64,000 nucleotides of DNA, from positions 868,001 to 932,000 of the forward strand of contig JABWDB010000068.1 of the NCBI GenBank assembly GCA_019614645.1. The letters run 5' to 3'. The notes below the pieces were generated by a model. That model had not been told where the DNA came from. It saw nothing but the letters and a program-made list of their open reading frames with translations, and ran no database searches. Source of the DNA: Stratiolaelaps scimitus. Taxonomy: Eukaryota > Arthropoda > Arachnida > Mesostigmata > Laelapidae. The position numbers and the translations under genes are program-made. Positions 1-10,640 of the stretch are shown here, in pieces (the first letter of the stretch is position 1; every line of letters starts with the position of its first letter).

Positions 1-113
1 AGCATCTTTCACGTTCGATTTTCTGACCGTTCTGCTGTGTTCGGGTATTATAGCGATCGTGCTAGCGATTTGTGATCCTGCAGACTCCGCCGGGGAAGAG
101 ATTGAAGTTGGTG
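1..113 (+). CDS. ABCA gene A exon, TMD2 helix
   Basis: The frame starting at base 2 reads ASFTFDFL followed by a hydrophobic helix and DPADSAGE. The donor is GTGAGC at 114, phase 1. It matches gene B exon 18418-18571, which reads SSFLFDFLL and YDPGHS and also ends in phase 1. The exon start lies before the window. Confidence 0.8.
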
Positions 114-3100
114 GTGAGCTATTTTTGTTGGGAATCTCTTGATTTGATTTGACCAATGATTGAAAGTACCCCCGAGGACTAGTCTTTGCGTTTGCTCAAG
201 TTTTTTTTATAGAATATATAATATATATACACTGCGTCAAAGGCATAGCCCACCCCCATGTTTGATCTGAGTTGGATAGCCAAATATTCGTGGGATTTGA
301 TATATTTGAATGACTGAAATCGAAACTGCAGTGCTACATTGAGCAATACTGACAACGCTTCAGGCGGGAATCTAGTACGCTTGGTACTTGCCATATGCAT
401 CGCTAGATTTACTTGTGTAAGTAAATGCCATTTTGTTAAATAGTAAAGTTAGATTCAGAGCTCACACACCCGGTATCATCATTAGACTTCATCCTGTGAC
501 ACCACACCCGTCTCGTTCATTAATTTCCGAGTGATGTGAAACATTATCCTCACTAATCCGCCATTCATTGTCATCCTTATCCTGCCGTCCATGTCCTGAC
601 TACTCGGGGTAACCCGTAACGGGTGCGGAGGCGAGTTACACTATGTTTACCAAATTATATGACCTTCGCCTCCTAGAATAAGTAACAAAAAACAAACAAA
701 CATTGGTCCCGTTTGTTGCCGTTTGATATTCTACTATATTATATTTTTTTAATAGTAACAGGTTCGCGTGTTGCATTTATTCTACATTTCAGTGGCTACT
801 TGTCTCCTTCTAGCCACGTATGGCGCAATGATGATCTTGGTCTCGTTTGTGTTCTCCTCCATGTTCAACTCGCCAGGGAATGGTTTTACGGTGTTGCTCA
901 TTATCACCGCCTTGGTTGGCGGTATCATCGCGCCAATTCTAATTCTAGTGATGATTTGTACGTTGATAGAAACCAACACCTATAGTTATTGTACGCGTCT
1001 GTTGTACGTATCTGCACTGTTATTATTTCTAGCAGTACAGATCGACGTTAGTTTATGGAGTCAGATCTGATCTGGTCTTTGGTGTCTTTGATGTGGCCTC
1101 AGTGATGCCAGCAACGTGACATCTATTGCACAGCGTATTGACATATAGTCTAATCGACTCTATTGTTGATTAATATTGATGTATGTCGTCTTGACGCGGA
1201 TGCGCCAGCGATGATCAGATCAGTAATACGCTCAGTACAGAACCTGAGATACAGCTTCGAATGTGTACGAGATAACCACAACAGCAAGAGATACCAACAG
1301 CCAACACTACTGGGAATATCAGCTGAACTATTTTCAACTACGTGTTAATATAATTGTCTGTACTTAATCATTGTGATTGATCAAACATCTCCATCGAGCC
1401 AATTATGAAGTTCAAACATGTAGACTAGCCTCCTAACACCAGAATCATACGAACACAAACAGAACTCAATTAGTGAAACCTGCCACGCATTGGGGTGGCA
1501 GTCGAGCCATGGGGGAACGTGTGATGCGGTGTCGAAGAGGTATCCACATTATTATTACTAGTGTTAGTATTAGCCAGCCATACGTTGAAGATCAACAGAG
1601 CCTCACCACGATGACACCGAAACCGTCATTCATTAGTAACTTCATAGAAGTTAATGATAGTGTCTCTCGTCCTCGTAATGGACAATGGTATTTAGAGGAC
1701 CTCTCGATAAACACTCTTCCTTTGTACGATTTCTTTCCAGGATCGTGTATGGTTATAGAATAATAGAATAATAGAATAACAAACACTTTATTCAAAGGTA
1801 TAATATATAATTGCTACAAGTCTCGCTTATGTGCATTTTCAATTGTGGCACGTTGCGTGCCCGTGATGTGCGCGTGATAGTCTCCAGGGGAATAAATCAT
1901 TTACACATTTTTTCGTGGCTATAAATTTTGGGAGTATATTCCTTCTGGATCTTGTCGTAGTTTCGACAATATCAAATATTTTTGCAGCCATCGTCGGTTG
2001 ATTCAACATCATTTTTTGAAGCAAGACTTTATCTAGGGCGTTAAGACGCTGGACGGCATCTACAATATTTACGTTCTCTTTGTCACATTTACATTTATAT
2101 GCCACTCGTCTTATAAACTTTTTATACACTTTCGTTAAAAGATCCTGATCTTTCTTGAGACCTGGGTGCCAGACCGGCCCAGCATAGGTTATCACAGGTT
2201 CGACGTAGGTTCTGAACAGCAGTACGTATAGATTTGGATCGGCAATTGTGAACGTGCGCATTATCCAATTGCTTCGCTGACTAGCTTTAAGAGCAACGTC
2301 CGCAGTATGTTCAGAGTATTTTAGACTAGTTGATGTGATTATACCTAGATCTCTAATAGATTTTTGTGGTTTAAGTTCTATGCTACCAATGGAGTACTTT
2401 TGTTTAGTATTTCCGTGTCCAAAATGCAGCACGGCGCATTTCTCGATCGAAAGCATGAGATCTAGCTGCCCTGCCCATTCATAAAAATCGTATAGTGCTT
2501 TTTGTAGCACCGATCTCTGCTGAGGCGTATCTACGGGGGCGTATATTTTAATATCGTCAGCATAGACTTTAACAGATACAGAGGGAGGGAGAGCATATGT
2601 AAGAGAGTTTATATACATTATATACATTAAGGGTCCCAGAATGGTTCCTTGAGGGCACCCTGATGTGACGCTTGTTTCTTCCGAATACTGTCCATTGACT
2701 CGAACTCGAAAGGTTCTATTTCGAAGGAAATCAGTGATCCAGTCAACTAGAATTTTGCCGACTCCGAAGCGTGGAAGCATAGCAATTAGTTTTGTATGTG
2801 TGACTCTTTCAAACGCCGATTTGAAGTCGAAGAAGATGGCGTCAAAACAGCGCGACGCGTTGATTTCGAGGGCCCAATCGAATTGTGTGTCTATCAGCTG
2901 GAGCACCGTGCTGTATCCGGGCCTATATGCATATTGGGTTTCACTGATGAGGCCTTGGGCATTGGCATTGTCGTAGATAGCCTTAGATATGATGCTTTCC
3001 AGAAGTTTGCATGCTATAACTGTTAGCGAAACCGGCCTCTTGTTTCTGGGATCGGTCTTAGAGCCTTTCTTATGTACTGGACATACTATTGCTGAGCGGA

Positions 3101-5449
3101 AAACATCTGGAATCGTGGCATTATCGACAGACTTTCTAAAGACCCAAGAGAGAGGGACACAGACCGATAGCCCCAGTTTCTTCATCACGTAGGATGGTAT
3201 GTCGTCTGGTGTGGAACTTAACTTCGACTGTAGTTTTCGTAGGTGACGGTGAATGTTTTCCGCACTTACATCTACGTCGTGAACAGTGAGCCTTAGGGGT
3301 CCTTCTGGCAGAGCGGGTGGTTCTCTGCTTTGACGTTGCTTCAGCTCATCGTTGCTTGGGTACGTTGCTTCGAAATGCCTTTTTAATATCTCGGCCTTTT
3401 CTTTGTCGTCTGTGGTAAAAGTGCCATCGCTGCGCTGTAGTGAGCTGAGAGTATCGTTAATCACGATCCGTCTACGTACATAGTTATGGATGGCCTTGTT
3501 GCTGGGGTTGCGGAGGATGGCATGTTCTCTTATGATTCGCTCCCGTTTCGACACCTTGGCTATTTCTTTCTGAAGAAATTCAATCGTCCCTTCGTCTGTA
3601 GCTTCGTTGAGGGAGTCGTGGAGCTTCCGTACTTGTGCAGTCGTTGGATGTACGTGGTTCATTCGTATTGGAGTATGTTTTACTATCAGTTCACGAATGT
3701 GCTGTGCGAGTACGTTGTACATCTCATCCACGCTTTCGCATTCTGCAAAAAAGGACATCCAATTTGTGTGGTCCAATTCCCATTTCATTCGACAAAAGTT
3801 TCCTCTTGCATAATTAAGGCCCGGGGACTGTGGTACGGTGGTCTCAGACCTGCTTGTAAGAGAGAATTGAACAATGTGGTGATCTGATTGTAGGGGATTC
3901 GGCAGAACCTTGACCTCTGAAACAGAATCATCACTGCATAGGACAATGTCCAGAATTGTCGATGAGGTTCCAACGCGTCTGGTAGGATCGATTACAAGTT
4001 GCGTCAGTCCGTGTGTTGCACAGAATTCCAGTAGAAGACTTTCTTTCGTGGGTTCGTCGCTAACTCCCGGCTTATCAAACGTCTCCCAATTTATTTGTGG
4101 CTGATTGAAATCACCTGCTATAACGACTGTGTGCTCTGTCTCAGCAAGTTTAGAGAGTTCTTCAGTAAGTAGTTTCATGCGATGTACCAGTTCGGCGGAT
4201 GTCCCTGTCGGCGAGAAATAGACTGATATCATTCTGATTGTTCTGTGTGAGAATATCAAGTCACATGCGACAATTTCGGATGTCGTCATGAGCATATCAA
4301 CCTCGGCACTGGGAAGATCCTTATTGATTAGCAGTAATACTCCTCCTCCACGCGTAGATCTGTCTTTGCGAAACACTTCAAAGATACCTCCATTACTTAG
4401 CTCTGCTGAGGTGACCGTGTCTTTGGATAGCCACGATTCAGAGATAATTGCAATATCTATATTTCGTTCTCTTAGGTATGAGTGGAGTGTATCTATGGCG
4501 TCTTCCTTCTGGAGGGATCGCGCGTTCACACAGATACAGCTAGCTTTGGTTATTGTCTGTGTTGACGTTTTATTGTGGATTTGCTTATAATGATGATGGG
4601 AGTCGACGTTGTCTTTACTGGTGCGGAGTCATGCTTTTGGATGGGATGCCGCTATCGATGTTTCTCGTAGTGGGCCTCTGAAGTGTGAGATCTCCGTGTC
4701 CGCTTCCCACAGGTTGTCGTCGATATTGTAGATTTTACACGATTTTGTCGCACTAAGATTAGTTCCAACAGAGATTTTGTGTTGAATGTTTTTGAATGTC
4801 AATAATGAACATTGATCCCTAGTCAAGCACTACGTGCACGTCCATAGAGATTAAGATATTACCTCGTGAGCATAATTGCAGCAGGCTGTAATTAGGACAG
4901 CTTTGGTAAAAGCTAATGCACAAATGAAATGGGCCGCCTGTTTTTATGCTTGTTTGAGTATGTTAGTGCTTTAGTGTGCGCTGTAATTCTTTCTCTTGCG
5001 TTGAATAATCGGCTGAAAATACTGACTCTAAAAGTGGTAACCGGATATGGAACACCAGGAGAGCCGCCTCTGCTCGTGATCAACTATGTACCACAGGTTG
5101 CTGTTGTGTGGGGCTTTGCGAACATACGACTCAACGCAAAGTCAAAGACATTTTGTGAGAGCTTTACACCGACTCAGCTCTTATACTACTGTAGGGGTCC
5201 GCTAAGCTACGCTGCTTGCTGCCGCCGTAAGTGTTATATATATATATATATATATATCGCATGCAATTTCCATTTTGGACAATCTTAGAGAGTGGGGAAG
5301 CGGGACTTGCTTGTTTTAACTATTCTCTAAAGGATACAGGGAGAAGGCTGTTGTTAGATTTATTCCACGTTCAATGGATACATTTGTCGCCCACTGTTAT
5401 AAACAGATAATAATATATTATAATCTGTTTATAATAGTCGGCGACAAAA

Positions 5450-5489
<40 letters not shown>

Positions 5490-7443
5490 GCATTGAAATG
5501 TATATACATGTATAATCTATTTCTAAATCCATCGACATCCTTATTCAATTCAGAATATATATTGACTCAAATGAATATCATTCCCCTTTTGGGATGAACT
5601 GAAACAACTGTTAAAATTTTACGTAAAATTTAGATTTCGTTCGATCTATCTCAACGAAGGCGAGAATTCAAGATGCATCCTACCTGAGCCGTCATCATTC
5701 TGGCGATTCAACCTCATGCCATTTCGTGTAATCAATCGTATTCGTGTAATCATTGTGTTAACCGCCGTCGTAATGCGTCGTTTAATACAGAAGGGACCTT
5801 CCAATTAGCGGGAATTCGGGAGTCTCAAGTTCGGTGCTATTAGCGGGATAGCATCCAAACGAACGAGAGAGTAAATACATATTCCTCTATTTGCAAGTCG
5901 CTGTTGCGGTGAGACATTTTCAACGGGTAGACACGTGTGTCTCGAGATGAGAAGAGTCTCTGCCCAGCTGCAGATGAAGCTCGCCTGAAGCTTTATTCCT
6001 ATCGAATACTATTTCCGTACTTTGGGCTTGAGCTCTTGTGCTCGTGGAGGTGGTAGCGTGATCTCGGCAGCAGACTGACGTATAATAGAACGAGTGTTCT
6101 TTTTGCGGCAGAAACTGTTCGATGTGCGCGATCGAGCTGTGTCGGTAGTCCTGGCTGCGTCCAGGCAATTTTCGGATATCGCACGTCCCACAAGATGGTT
6201 AGATACTTCGGTTTACTGTCGGAACAAACATGCCCTTGAACTGAGCGTCCCCCTTCTAGAATTGTTGACGATGTTCAACAGGTTATGACAACACTTCAGA
6301 TTCTCGTAGACAAAGTACCGAGTGGAACAACCGAGCCGTCCAGAAGTATTGCCACACAATAATTTTGTTGTAGCTGTAGCACAGTACTAAGAAGGTATTT
6401 GCAAGACTTGTTCAAGTAATGCCTTATTAATGAGAGAAAGTTAACTGTTTTCAGTGGAAAAATGTACATCTCACATTGATCTGATTGATCTAATGCTCGG
6501 AGGTTGTCTTGCAACTTTCGTGAGTTTGATGTGCGTCTGGCTCGAAGTGATTATTGCCAACTCACGATTGAAAAGTTCACTATTTGGAAGGACTCTCTTC
6601 TCAGCTCGTGATAATTGCTAATACTTGTCCCAATCTCCTATTTATTTCTGGGCAGCTTGCGCTTCATATTTTGACATTAAACATCTAAGAATAGTAAATC
6701 TATATGGATAAATGCAACACCGGAATTAATAAGAAAAATTCTACCGGAACTATGTCCCCCCACCGTATTTTTGTAGATCTGAGAATAGTCTTAGAGCAGG
6801 TTTTTTGGGGCAAAATTCCAGTGGTTATATGTTGTGGGACGTGCACTTACCAACCAATTATATTTGATTGACGATAGCGAAGTTATTCGTCTTCAAAACC
6901 GACTTTAAACACGTATTAATCATCAACCGTTTGGACCAACGGTTGCCGACGGACGCCGCCCTGACGGCCTCACTCTCATCCACTTTGACCGAGGCCAGCA
7001 CCTTGTTTGGAACGGTACGGTGGTTGACACTCTAGCACCTTCTTATGTCAACCACTGTTCAACTACCTCCGGTTACGCGGTAGCGCGTGCGGAGCGGGCC
7101 AAGTTACGGAAGTACGCTGCACTCCAGGCAACCGACCTATTTTCCCCCCTTGCTTTTGAAACCTTGGGCGGGCACGGACCCCTCACTGCGAACTTCCTCG
7201 AAGGGGTCTGCCATAGGCTGATCCGCGCCACCGGGGACAAGAGCGCAGGGTCATTCCTTCTGCAACGCCTGTTCCTCGCTGTGCAGAGAGGCAATGCCAT
7301 CGCCTTCCTCGGGACAATGTCGGCCTCAGCCCCGGTCCTCGGCTAATCCACCCAAATAATCCCTAGAACTAATTCCTTATTATTGTATGTTTTAGACCAA
7401 AGATACCATTTAGTACTTAGGTAACCGACATCGACGTTTCTCG

Positions 7444-7474
<31 letters not shown>

Positions 7475-10400
7475 TTGATACATTTGTTTGACCAATACGT
7501 TTGGTGGCTATTGAATAATTGACTTACTGATGTACAAACATATATACATGTATGTATGTATGCATATATATATATATATTCGTACAATACGTTGAGTGGC
7601 TTCCCCCTGGATATCCCTTTAGCTGTTCGAATACTGCTATTTGTGACTTACAGCATGCACCGTTCCGGATTCGACAATGGAATTTTGCTACAAGCGCGAA
7701 ACCTTGTTCCAGATGGATTTTCGTTTAGGAATAGGTTTACAGGTAAAGTGTTACGAATGAAACACGCAGCTTACCTGACGCTAGCCACTTCTACTATCTT
7801 CTATATTCATTTATAGATTGTTTACAACAATTGGACAATGAATTGAATTACTATTTGCGGTGTGATTCTGATCGAGGCGTGACCACCTCCCGCCTCCAGT
7901 ATCAAGCCGCATGCGTGCTTAGAGAAATGTAATATTCGTTCACACGTTCAATATTCAGGGTAACCACGGAACCAGCTACTAACCACGGTATATCATAGGT
8001 CTAGCATCGAAGTATTGCTTCTTGTTACAACATCTATAAATACATATAGACTAAAAGATAACAAAAAAAACACGTGAAAAATGTTTAAAATACAATTGAA
8101 TGAACTGATTGGCAAGTGCGCAAAGCATTATTTAACATTAAACAATAGAAGATCACCGTGATTGACTCATTGTTATAATTGCTATTATTATTATTATTAT
8201 TATTAGCATTATCATGCCCATCTCTTAGTAGATAGCTTTCACAAATTATCTCAGAGTACAAGGTTTTTTTTTAACAATAATATGACAAAAAATCAAAACC
8301 CCATCGTTGCTGTTTGTTTTACAGATGATGGTCATATCGATAGGGATCGCAGTGGTGTTGACACTGCTCGTGGCACGTGAAAGCGACTTGATTCGCTTGT
8401 GCCTAATTCCGTTCAAGTGGCTCAGATCAGCAATCTATCGGCGGTTCTCTTCTAACACGACAAGTGCGGTTAATCCGAATTTATTATCCAAGTCTACTAT
8501 TATGTAAAATAGTAAACTTGAAATTATACCATATAAAGTATATTATTTGGAAGCTGGCCTATTTTGGTAAGACCAGAATTTTTTTGCTTGCACAGTAATA
8601 CATCGAATTGTGCCCACCACCGGAGCTCGTATCGGATGCGAAAAATGTTGTTTTTTTCTTAGCATCCTTTAAGTTACTTAGTCACCTCGTTCTTACTTTG
8701 TAGTTTCTTCAAGTTCAACTGCTGGATGTTCTTTGTCGGTATATAGCAGCCGCAGCAACCGCATAGACTTCAGCAATGCTGCGTTTGGGAACTGCGTACC
8801 AGGGGAGGGGTACGGCAACCGGCTTAGGCATCAGTGATTCATATCGAAGAGCACAGCGGAGACTTGTAACGAGAATCAAACGCCACAACTCACAGCTACA
8901 AACGATTTTTGCCAAAGGGTGTTCCCACTCGTTGACGATCTGTTTTCTACTAGACGGCTTTTTTCTTGGCAATGACTTTCATCGCAGATTTAATGCGTTC
9001 CACCTGCGCGTATAGTGTTACTTGCTCGAAAGCTGTGAGCACGAACACAAGATGGTTCCAATAACAAAGCGGGTCACCTATTGAGCAGCAGAACGGACAG
9101 CAGTAGACGTTTTTGTTTTGTATTTACAGCTGCGGTAGCGACGTGCGAGGATTCCGACGTTGGAGCTGAACGCCGCAGGGCCGAAGACGCCCTTAAAAGA
9201 GGCCACCACCACCGACACGCGCTTGTTACGCGTGATTTAACAAAAGTTTACGACGGGTTTACGGCGGTCGATCATATCTCATTTGCCGTTGACAAGAAGG
9301 AGTGCTTCGGCCTTCTCGGCGTTAACGGCGCAGGTAAGAGCACAATGTTTAATATGCTCACAGGCGACTTGCCGATGAGCGATGGAAACGCCTACATCTT
9401 CGACTCGAACCTGCGTTCGTCACTCCGTCGATATCAGACCTACGTGGGCTTCTGTCCCCAAGTGGATGCTCTGCTTGATAAACTAACGGGCCGAGAGACA
9501 CTCGAGCTATTGTGTGCTCTCCGCGGCGTGCCCGCTGATAAGCAGGCACCCGTCATCACTCAGATGGTGTCGCTGGTCGACCTTGGACCTGATGCCGATA
9601 ACCTCACCTCGACGTACAGCGGCGGTACGAAGCGTAAGCTATCACTTGGTCTGGCGGTTATCGGTAACCTACCCGTGATTCTCCTGGATGAGCCAACCGC
9701 TGGTGTAGATCCTGCAGGACGCCGAAAGATCTGGTCAACTATAACACAGGCTCAAAGGAACGGCTCGGCCATTGTGTTCACCTCACACTCAATGGCCGAA
9801 TGTGAGACTCTTTGCGGCCGAATGGTGATTATGGTAAATGGGACGTTCCGATGTCTTGGCTCGTCGCAGCATCTCAAAACGAAATTCAGCCAAGGGTTCT
9901 CGGTAACGATCAAGCTGAAGCCGTCCGACCATCAGTCGGTCGTTGTCTCGAATTTGCTTGCATCGATGGAGCGGTATTTTCCCGGCAAAAACGCACTCAA
10001 GGATAGCCATCAGGTATATGAACAACATTCGTTTTCAAAGCTGGTTGACGGCATAGGTCTGGAAAGGTAATGTCAGGCGCACGCTGTGGCAATTTGTCAG
10101 CCTCGAGCGTGATTTGAGCGCGAAACCCGCGATTTTAATAGTTAGTTTACGAGAACTCAACACGCTTCTCGAGCGCCTTGAGAACAACCCTGACCCCTTG
10201 TCCACTTGCTCCCGTTGAGTTTCGGCTACACAACGAGCGTATCACTGGGCATCTGCAGAGCTCGCCGCCCCAAGTCTTTTAGTGACCACAAAATGTGACT
10301 TTTTTTTTTATAGATCGTTAATATAATATTTGAGAGTTGAGTTATTTGGTCGGGGCAGCCAGGATGAGATGCATTAATAGATAGTTTGTTAAATAGGTGT

Positions 10401-10640
10401 CACTTAACGAAAAGTGCAAAGTTTTTTCACACCGATCTCTTTGATTATTCCCGAAATTGTCAGTGCATATTGCACTTCCACATCACGGACACCGAGCTTC
10501 GTTGGAGTGAACTGTTTGAAATCGTGCAGCAACTTCAGGCCGAATTTCATTTTGAGGATGTCGTCGTATCGGACGCAAGTCTTGAGCAAATTTTCCTCGC
10601 GTTCGCGGCAAAACGAGTTGCCATGATCCCCTCTGCCTGA
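1..10640 (+). CDS. ABCA-family ABC transporter, 3' half (gene A)
   Basis: This is a lipid-type ABC transporter of subfamily A; the 5' half lies outside the window. Exons I can place are 1-113, 793-957, about 5035-5226, 7654-7742, 8325-about 8463, 9130-10013 and 10464-10640. They encode the last part of transmembrane domain 2 and the complete second nucleotide-binding domain, ending at TGA 10638-10640. Each exon has a counterpart of the same phase in the minus-strand ABCA gene at 13672-37656, for example the paired exon ends reading KDSHQ and the exon containing FCYK. ABCA proteins are full transporters with two membrane and two ATPase halves that move phospholipids or sterols. ABCA3-like is the likely group, but I cannot fix orthology. 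The introns host a CR1-like LINE and a second retroelement fragment. All boundaries are strong except the donor near 8463. Confidence 0.9.
114..792 (+). other. Intron of ABCA gene A
   Basis: AT-rich intron between the exon ending at 113 and the acceptor CATTTCAG ending at 792. I see no gene in it. The short ORF on the minus strand here has no recognisable protein features. Confidence 0.6.
793..957 (+). CDS. ABCA gene A exon, TMD2 helices
   Basis: It opens after TTTCAG in phase 1 and reads ATCLLLATYGAMMI, then FNSPGNGF and VGGIIAPI. The donor is GTACGT at 958, phase 1. Gene B exon 17803-17970 is the clear counterpart ([29 protein letters not shown]). Both carry two hydrophobic segments of the second transmembrane domain. 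Confidence 0.85.
958..1753 (+). other. Intron sequence of gene A upstream of the LINE 3' end
   Basis: Non-coding intron sequence. The short ORFs in it show no recognisable domain. The stretch ends at the octamer tail of the CR1-like element. Confidence 0.5.
1839..4529 (-). CDS. LINE ORF2: endonuclease-reverse transcriptase
   Basis: Uninterrupted ORF of 896 codons. The N-terminal third is an APE-type endonuclease: NARSL at the start, ISESWL with the catalytic Glu, GGGVLL, VYFSPTGT, AGDFNQP and SDHHIVQF. The middle is a reverse transcriptase with PVHKKGSKTDPRNKRPVSLT, a FDFKSAFERV stretch, SGCPQGTILGPL and the active-site motif YADD. The C-terminus has the ITYAGPVWHP segment seen in CR1/Jockey-like elements. 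The enzyme nicks target DNA and copies the element RNA in place. The open frame suggests recent activity. The true start could be upstream, because the frame is open for about 34 codons above 4529 until the TGA. Confidence 0.9.
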   Translation of the reverse strand: MNARSLQKEDAIDTLHSYLRERNIDIAIISESWLSKDTVTSAELSNGGIFEVFRKDRSTRGGGVLLLINKDLPSAEVDMLMTTSEIVACDLIFSHRTIRMISVYFSPTGTSAELVHRMKLLTEELSKLAETEHTVVIAGDFNQPQINWETFDKPGVSDEPTKESLLLEFCATHGLTQLVIDPTRRVGTSSTILDIVLCSDDSVSEVKVLPNPLQSDHHIVQFSLTSRSETTVPQSPGLNYARGNFCRMKWELDHTNWMSFFAECESVDEMYNVLAQHIRELIVKHTPIRMNHVHPTTAQVRKLHDSLNEATDEGTIEFLQKEIAKVSKRERIIREHAILRNPSNKAIHNYVRRRIVINDTLSSLQRSDGTFTTDDKEKAEILKRHFEATYPSNDELKQRQSREPPALPEGPLRLTVHDVDVSAENIHRHLRKLQSKLSSTPDDIPSYVMKKLGLSVCVPLSWVFRKSVDNATIPDVFRSAIVCPVHKKGSKTDPRNKRPVSLTVIACKLLESIISKAIYDNANAQGLISETQYAYRPGYSTVLQLIDTQFDWALEINASRCFDAIFFDFKSAFERVTHTKLIAMLPRFGVGKILVDWITDFLRNRTFRVRVNGQYSEETSVTSGCPQGTILGPLMYIMYINSLTYALPPSVSVKVYADDIKIYAPVDTPQQRSVLQKALYDFYEWAGQLDLMLSIEKCAVLHFGHGNTKQKYSIGSIELKPQKSIRDLGIITSTSLKYSEHTADVALKASQRSNWIMRTFTIADPNLYVLLFRTYVEPVITYAGPVWHPGLKKDQDLLTKVYKKFIRRVAYKCKCDKENVNIVDAVQRLNALDKVLLQKMMLNQPTMAAKIFDIVETTTRSRRNILPKFIATKKCVNDLFPWRLSRAHHGHATCHN
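4629..4826 (-). pseudogene. N-terminal part of LINE ORF2 cut off by a TGA
   Basis: About 65 codons in the same frame as the large pol ORF, ending at TGA 4629-4631. The sequence resumes without frameshift into the endonuclease. It may be a real N-terminal extension with one inactivating stop, or 5' leader sequence that happens to be open. Confidence 0.45.
5035..5226 (+). CDS. ABCA gene A exon, membrane domain C-terminal part
   Basis: The frame contains NYVPQVAVVWGFANIRL and NAKSKTFCES, ending AACC before donor GTAAGT at 5227, phase 1. Gene B exon 16913-17125 matches ([25 protein letters not shown], ending ACC, phase 1). The acceptor at 5034 was chosen because it gives the required incoming phase 1; its pyrimidine tract is poor, so the 5' edge is approximate. 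Confidence 0.75.
5235..5257. repeat. (TA)n microsatellite
   Basis: Pure TA tract just after the gene A donor at 5227. Confidence 0.9.
5456..5486. repeat. (TA)n microsatellite
   Basis: About 15 TA units in an intron of gene A. Confidence 0.9.
6925..7346 (+). pseudogene. Retroelement polyprotein C-terminal fragment
   Basis: From about 6949 the frame reads GRRPDGLTLIHFDRGQ, then WNGTVVDTLAPSY, AERAKLRKYAAL, FETLGGHGP, LIRATGD, FLLQRLFLAVQRGNA and a stop at 7344-7346. The spacing and order of these blocks match the conserved C-terminal region found after the reverse transcriptase in widespread animal retroelement proteins, as I remember that family. The GC- and CpG-rich composition contrasts with the surrounding intron. 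No reverse transcriptase core is present, so this is a 3' remnant. The element family is not determined. Confidence 0.6.
7446..7474. repeat. (TA)n microsatellite
   Basis: TA tract with one TACA interruption, just downstream of the retroelement fragment. Confidence 0.85.
7654..7742 (+). CDS. ABCA gene A exon with FCYK motif
   Basis: It lies between acceptor GACTTACAG and donor GTAAAG and reads PCTVPDSTMEFCYKRETLF then QMDFRLGIGLQ. It enters in phase 1 and leaves in phase 0. Gene B exon 16458-16552 has [20 protein letters not shown] with the same phases. The exon is too short to be conspicuous by ORF length and was found by pairing the two genes. Confidence 0.85.
8325..8463 (+). CDS. ABCA gene A exon, last TMD2 helix
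   Basis: It opens after TTTTACAG in phase 0 with MMVISIGIAVVLTLLV, the helix just before the second ATPase domain. Gene B exon 15668-15833 is the counterpart ([14 protein letters not shown]). The next exon needs phase 1, and the only nearby in-phase GT is at 8464, a weak site. The better-looking GTAAAA at 8504 gives the wrong phase. The 3' edge is therefore uncertain. Confidence 0.65.
8464..9129 (+). other. Intron of ABCA gene A
   Basis: Intron up to the acceptor TTTACAG ending at 9129. I see no gene or repeat family in it. Confidence 0.5.
9130..10013 (+). CDS. ABCA gene A exon, nucleotide-binding domain 2
   Basis: A single 884-nt exon encodes the second ATPase domain. Visible motifs in order: [13 protein letters not shown] (Walker A), VGFCPQVDAL (Q-loop), [10 protein letters not shown] (ABC signature), [13 protein letters not shown] (Walker B and D-loop) and TSHSMAE (H-loop). 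All catalytic residues are present. It ends KDSHQ before donor GTATAT, phase 0, exactly as gene B exon 14306-15192. The upstream acidic and arginine-rich linker (CEDSD, AERRR) is typical between TMD2 and NBD2 in ABCA proteins. Confidence 0.95.
10014..10463 (+). other. Last intron of ABCA gene A
   Basis: 450-bp intron between donor GTATAT at 10014 and acceptor TGTCAG ending at 10463. No other feature seen. Confidence 0.6.
10464..10640 (+). CDS. ABCA gene A terminal exon
   Basis: The exon reads [19 protein letters not shown], then [19 protein letters not shown] and stops at TGA 10638-10640. The [18 protein letters not shown] block is the conserved C-terminus that follows NBD2 in ABCA transporters. 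Gene B exon 13672-13908 matches it almost word for word and also enters in phase 0. Confidence 0.9.
   Translation, partial: CILHFHITDTELRWSELFEIVQQLQAEFHFEDVVVSDASLEQIFLAFAAKRVAMIPSA

Larger units (their letters stand above)
1754..4826 (-). mobile_element. CR1-like non-LTR retrotransposon, near full-length ORF2
   Basis: The element lies antisense in an intron of ABCA gene A. Its 3' end is an octamer tail (about three copies of TATTCTAT, 1754-1779) preceded by an AATAAA signal. This tail type is characteristic of CR1-clade LINEs. The long pol ORF occupies 1839-4529 and stays open, in the same frame, up to a TGA at 4629-4631. A further in-frame stretch (4632-4826) upstream of that stop looks like the pol N-terminus. 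I see no separate ORF1 and no clear 5' end, so the copy is probably 5'-truncated. Clade assignment is by motif and tail only. Confidence 0.85.
5227..6924 (+). other. Intron of gene A, microsatellite-rich
   Basis: AT-rich intron with (TA)n at 5235-5257 and 5456-5486. The short ORFs around 5920-6290 overlap on both strands and show no domain. I see no gene. Confidence 0.5.

Noticed and set aside
3486..3887. 133-codon plus-strand ORF
   Set aside because: It is the antisense of the LINE reverse transcriptase/endonuclease ORF.
7556..7816. 86-codon plus-strand ORF
   Set aside because: It overlaps the true exon 7654-7742 in the wrong frame. The FCYK frame is the one conserved with gene B.
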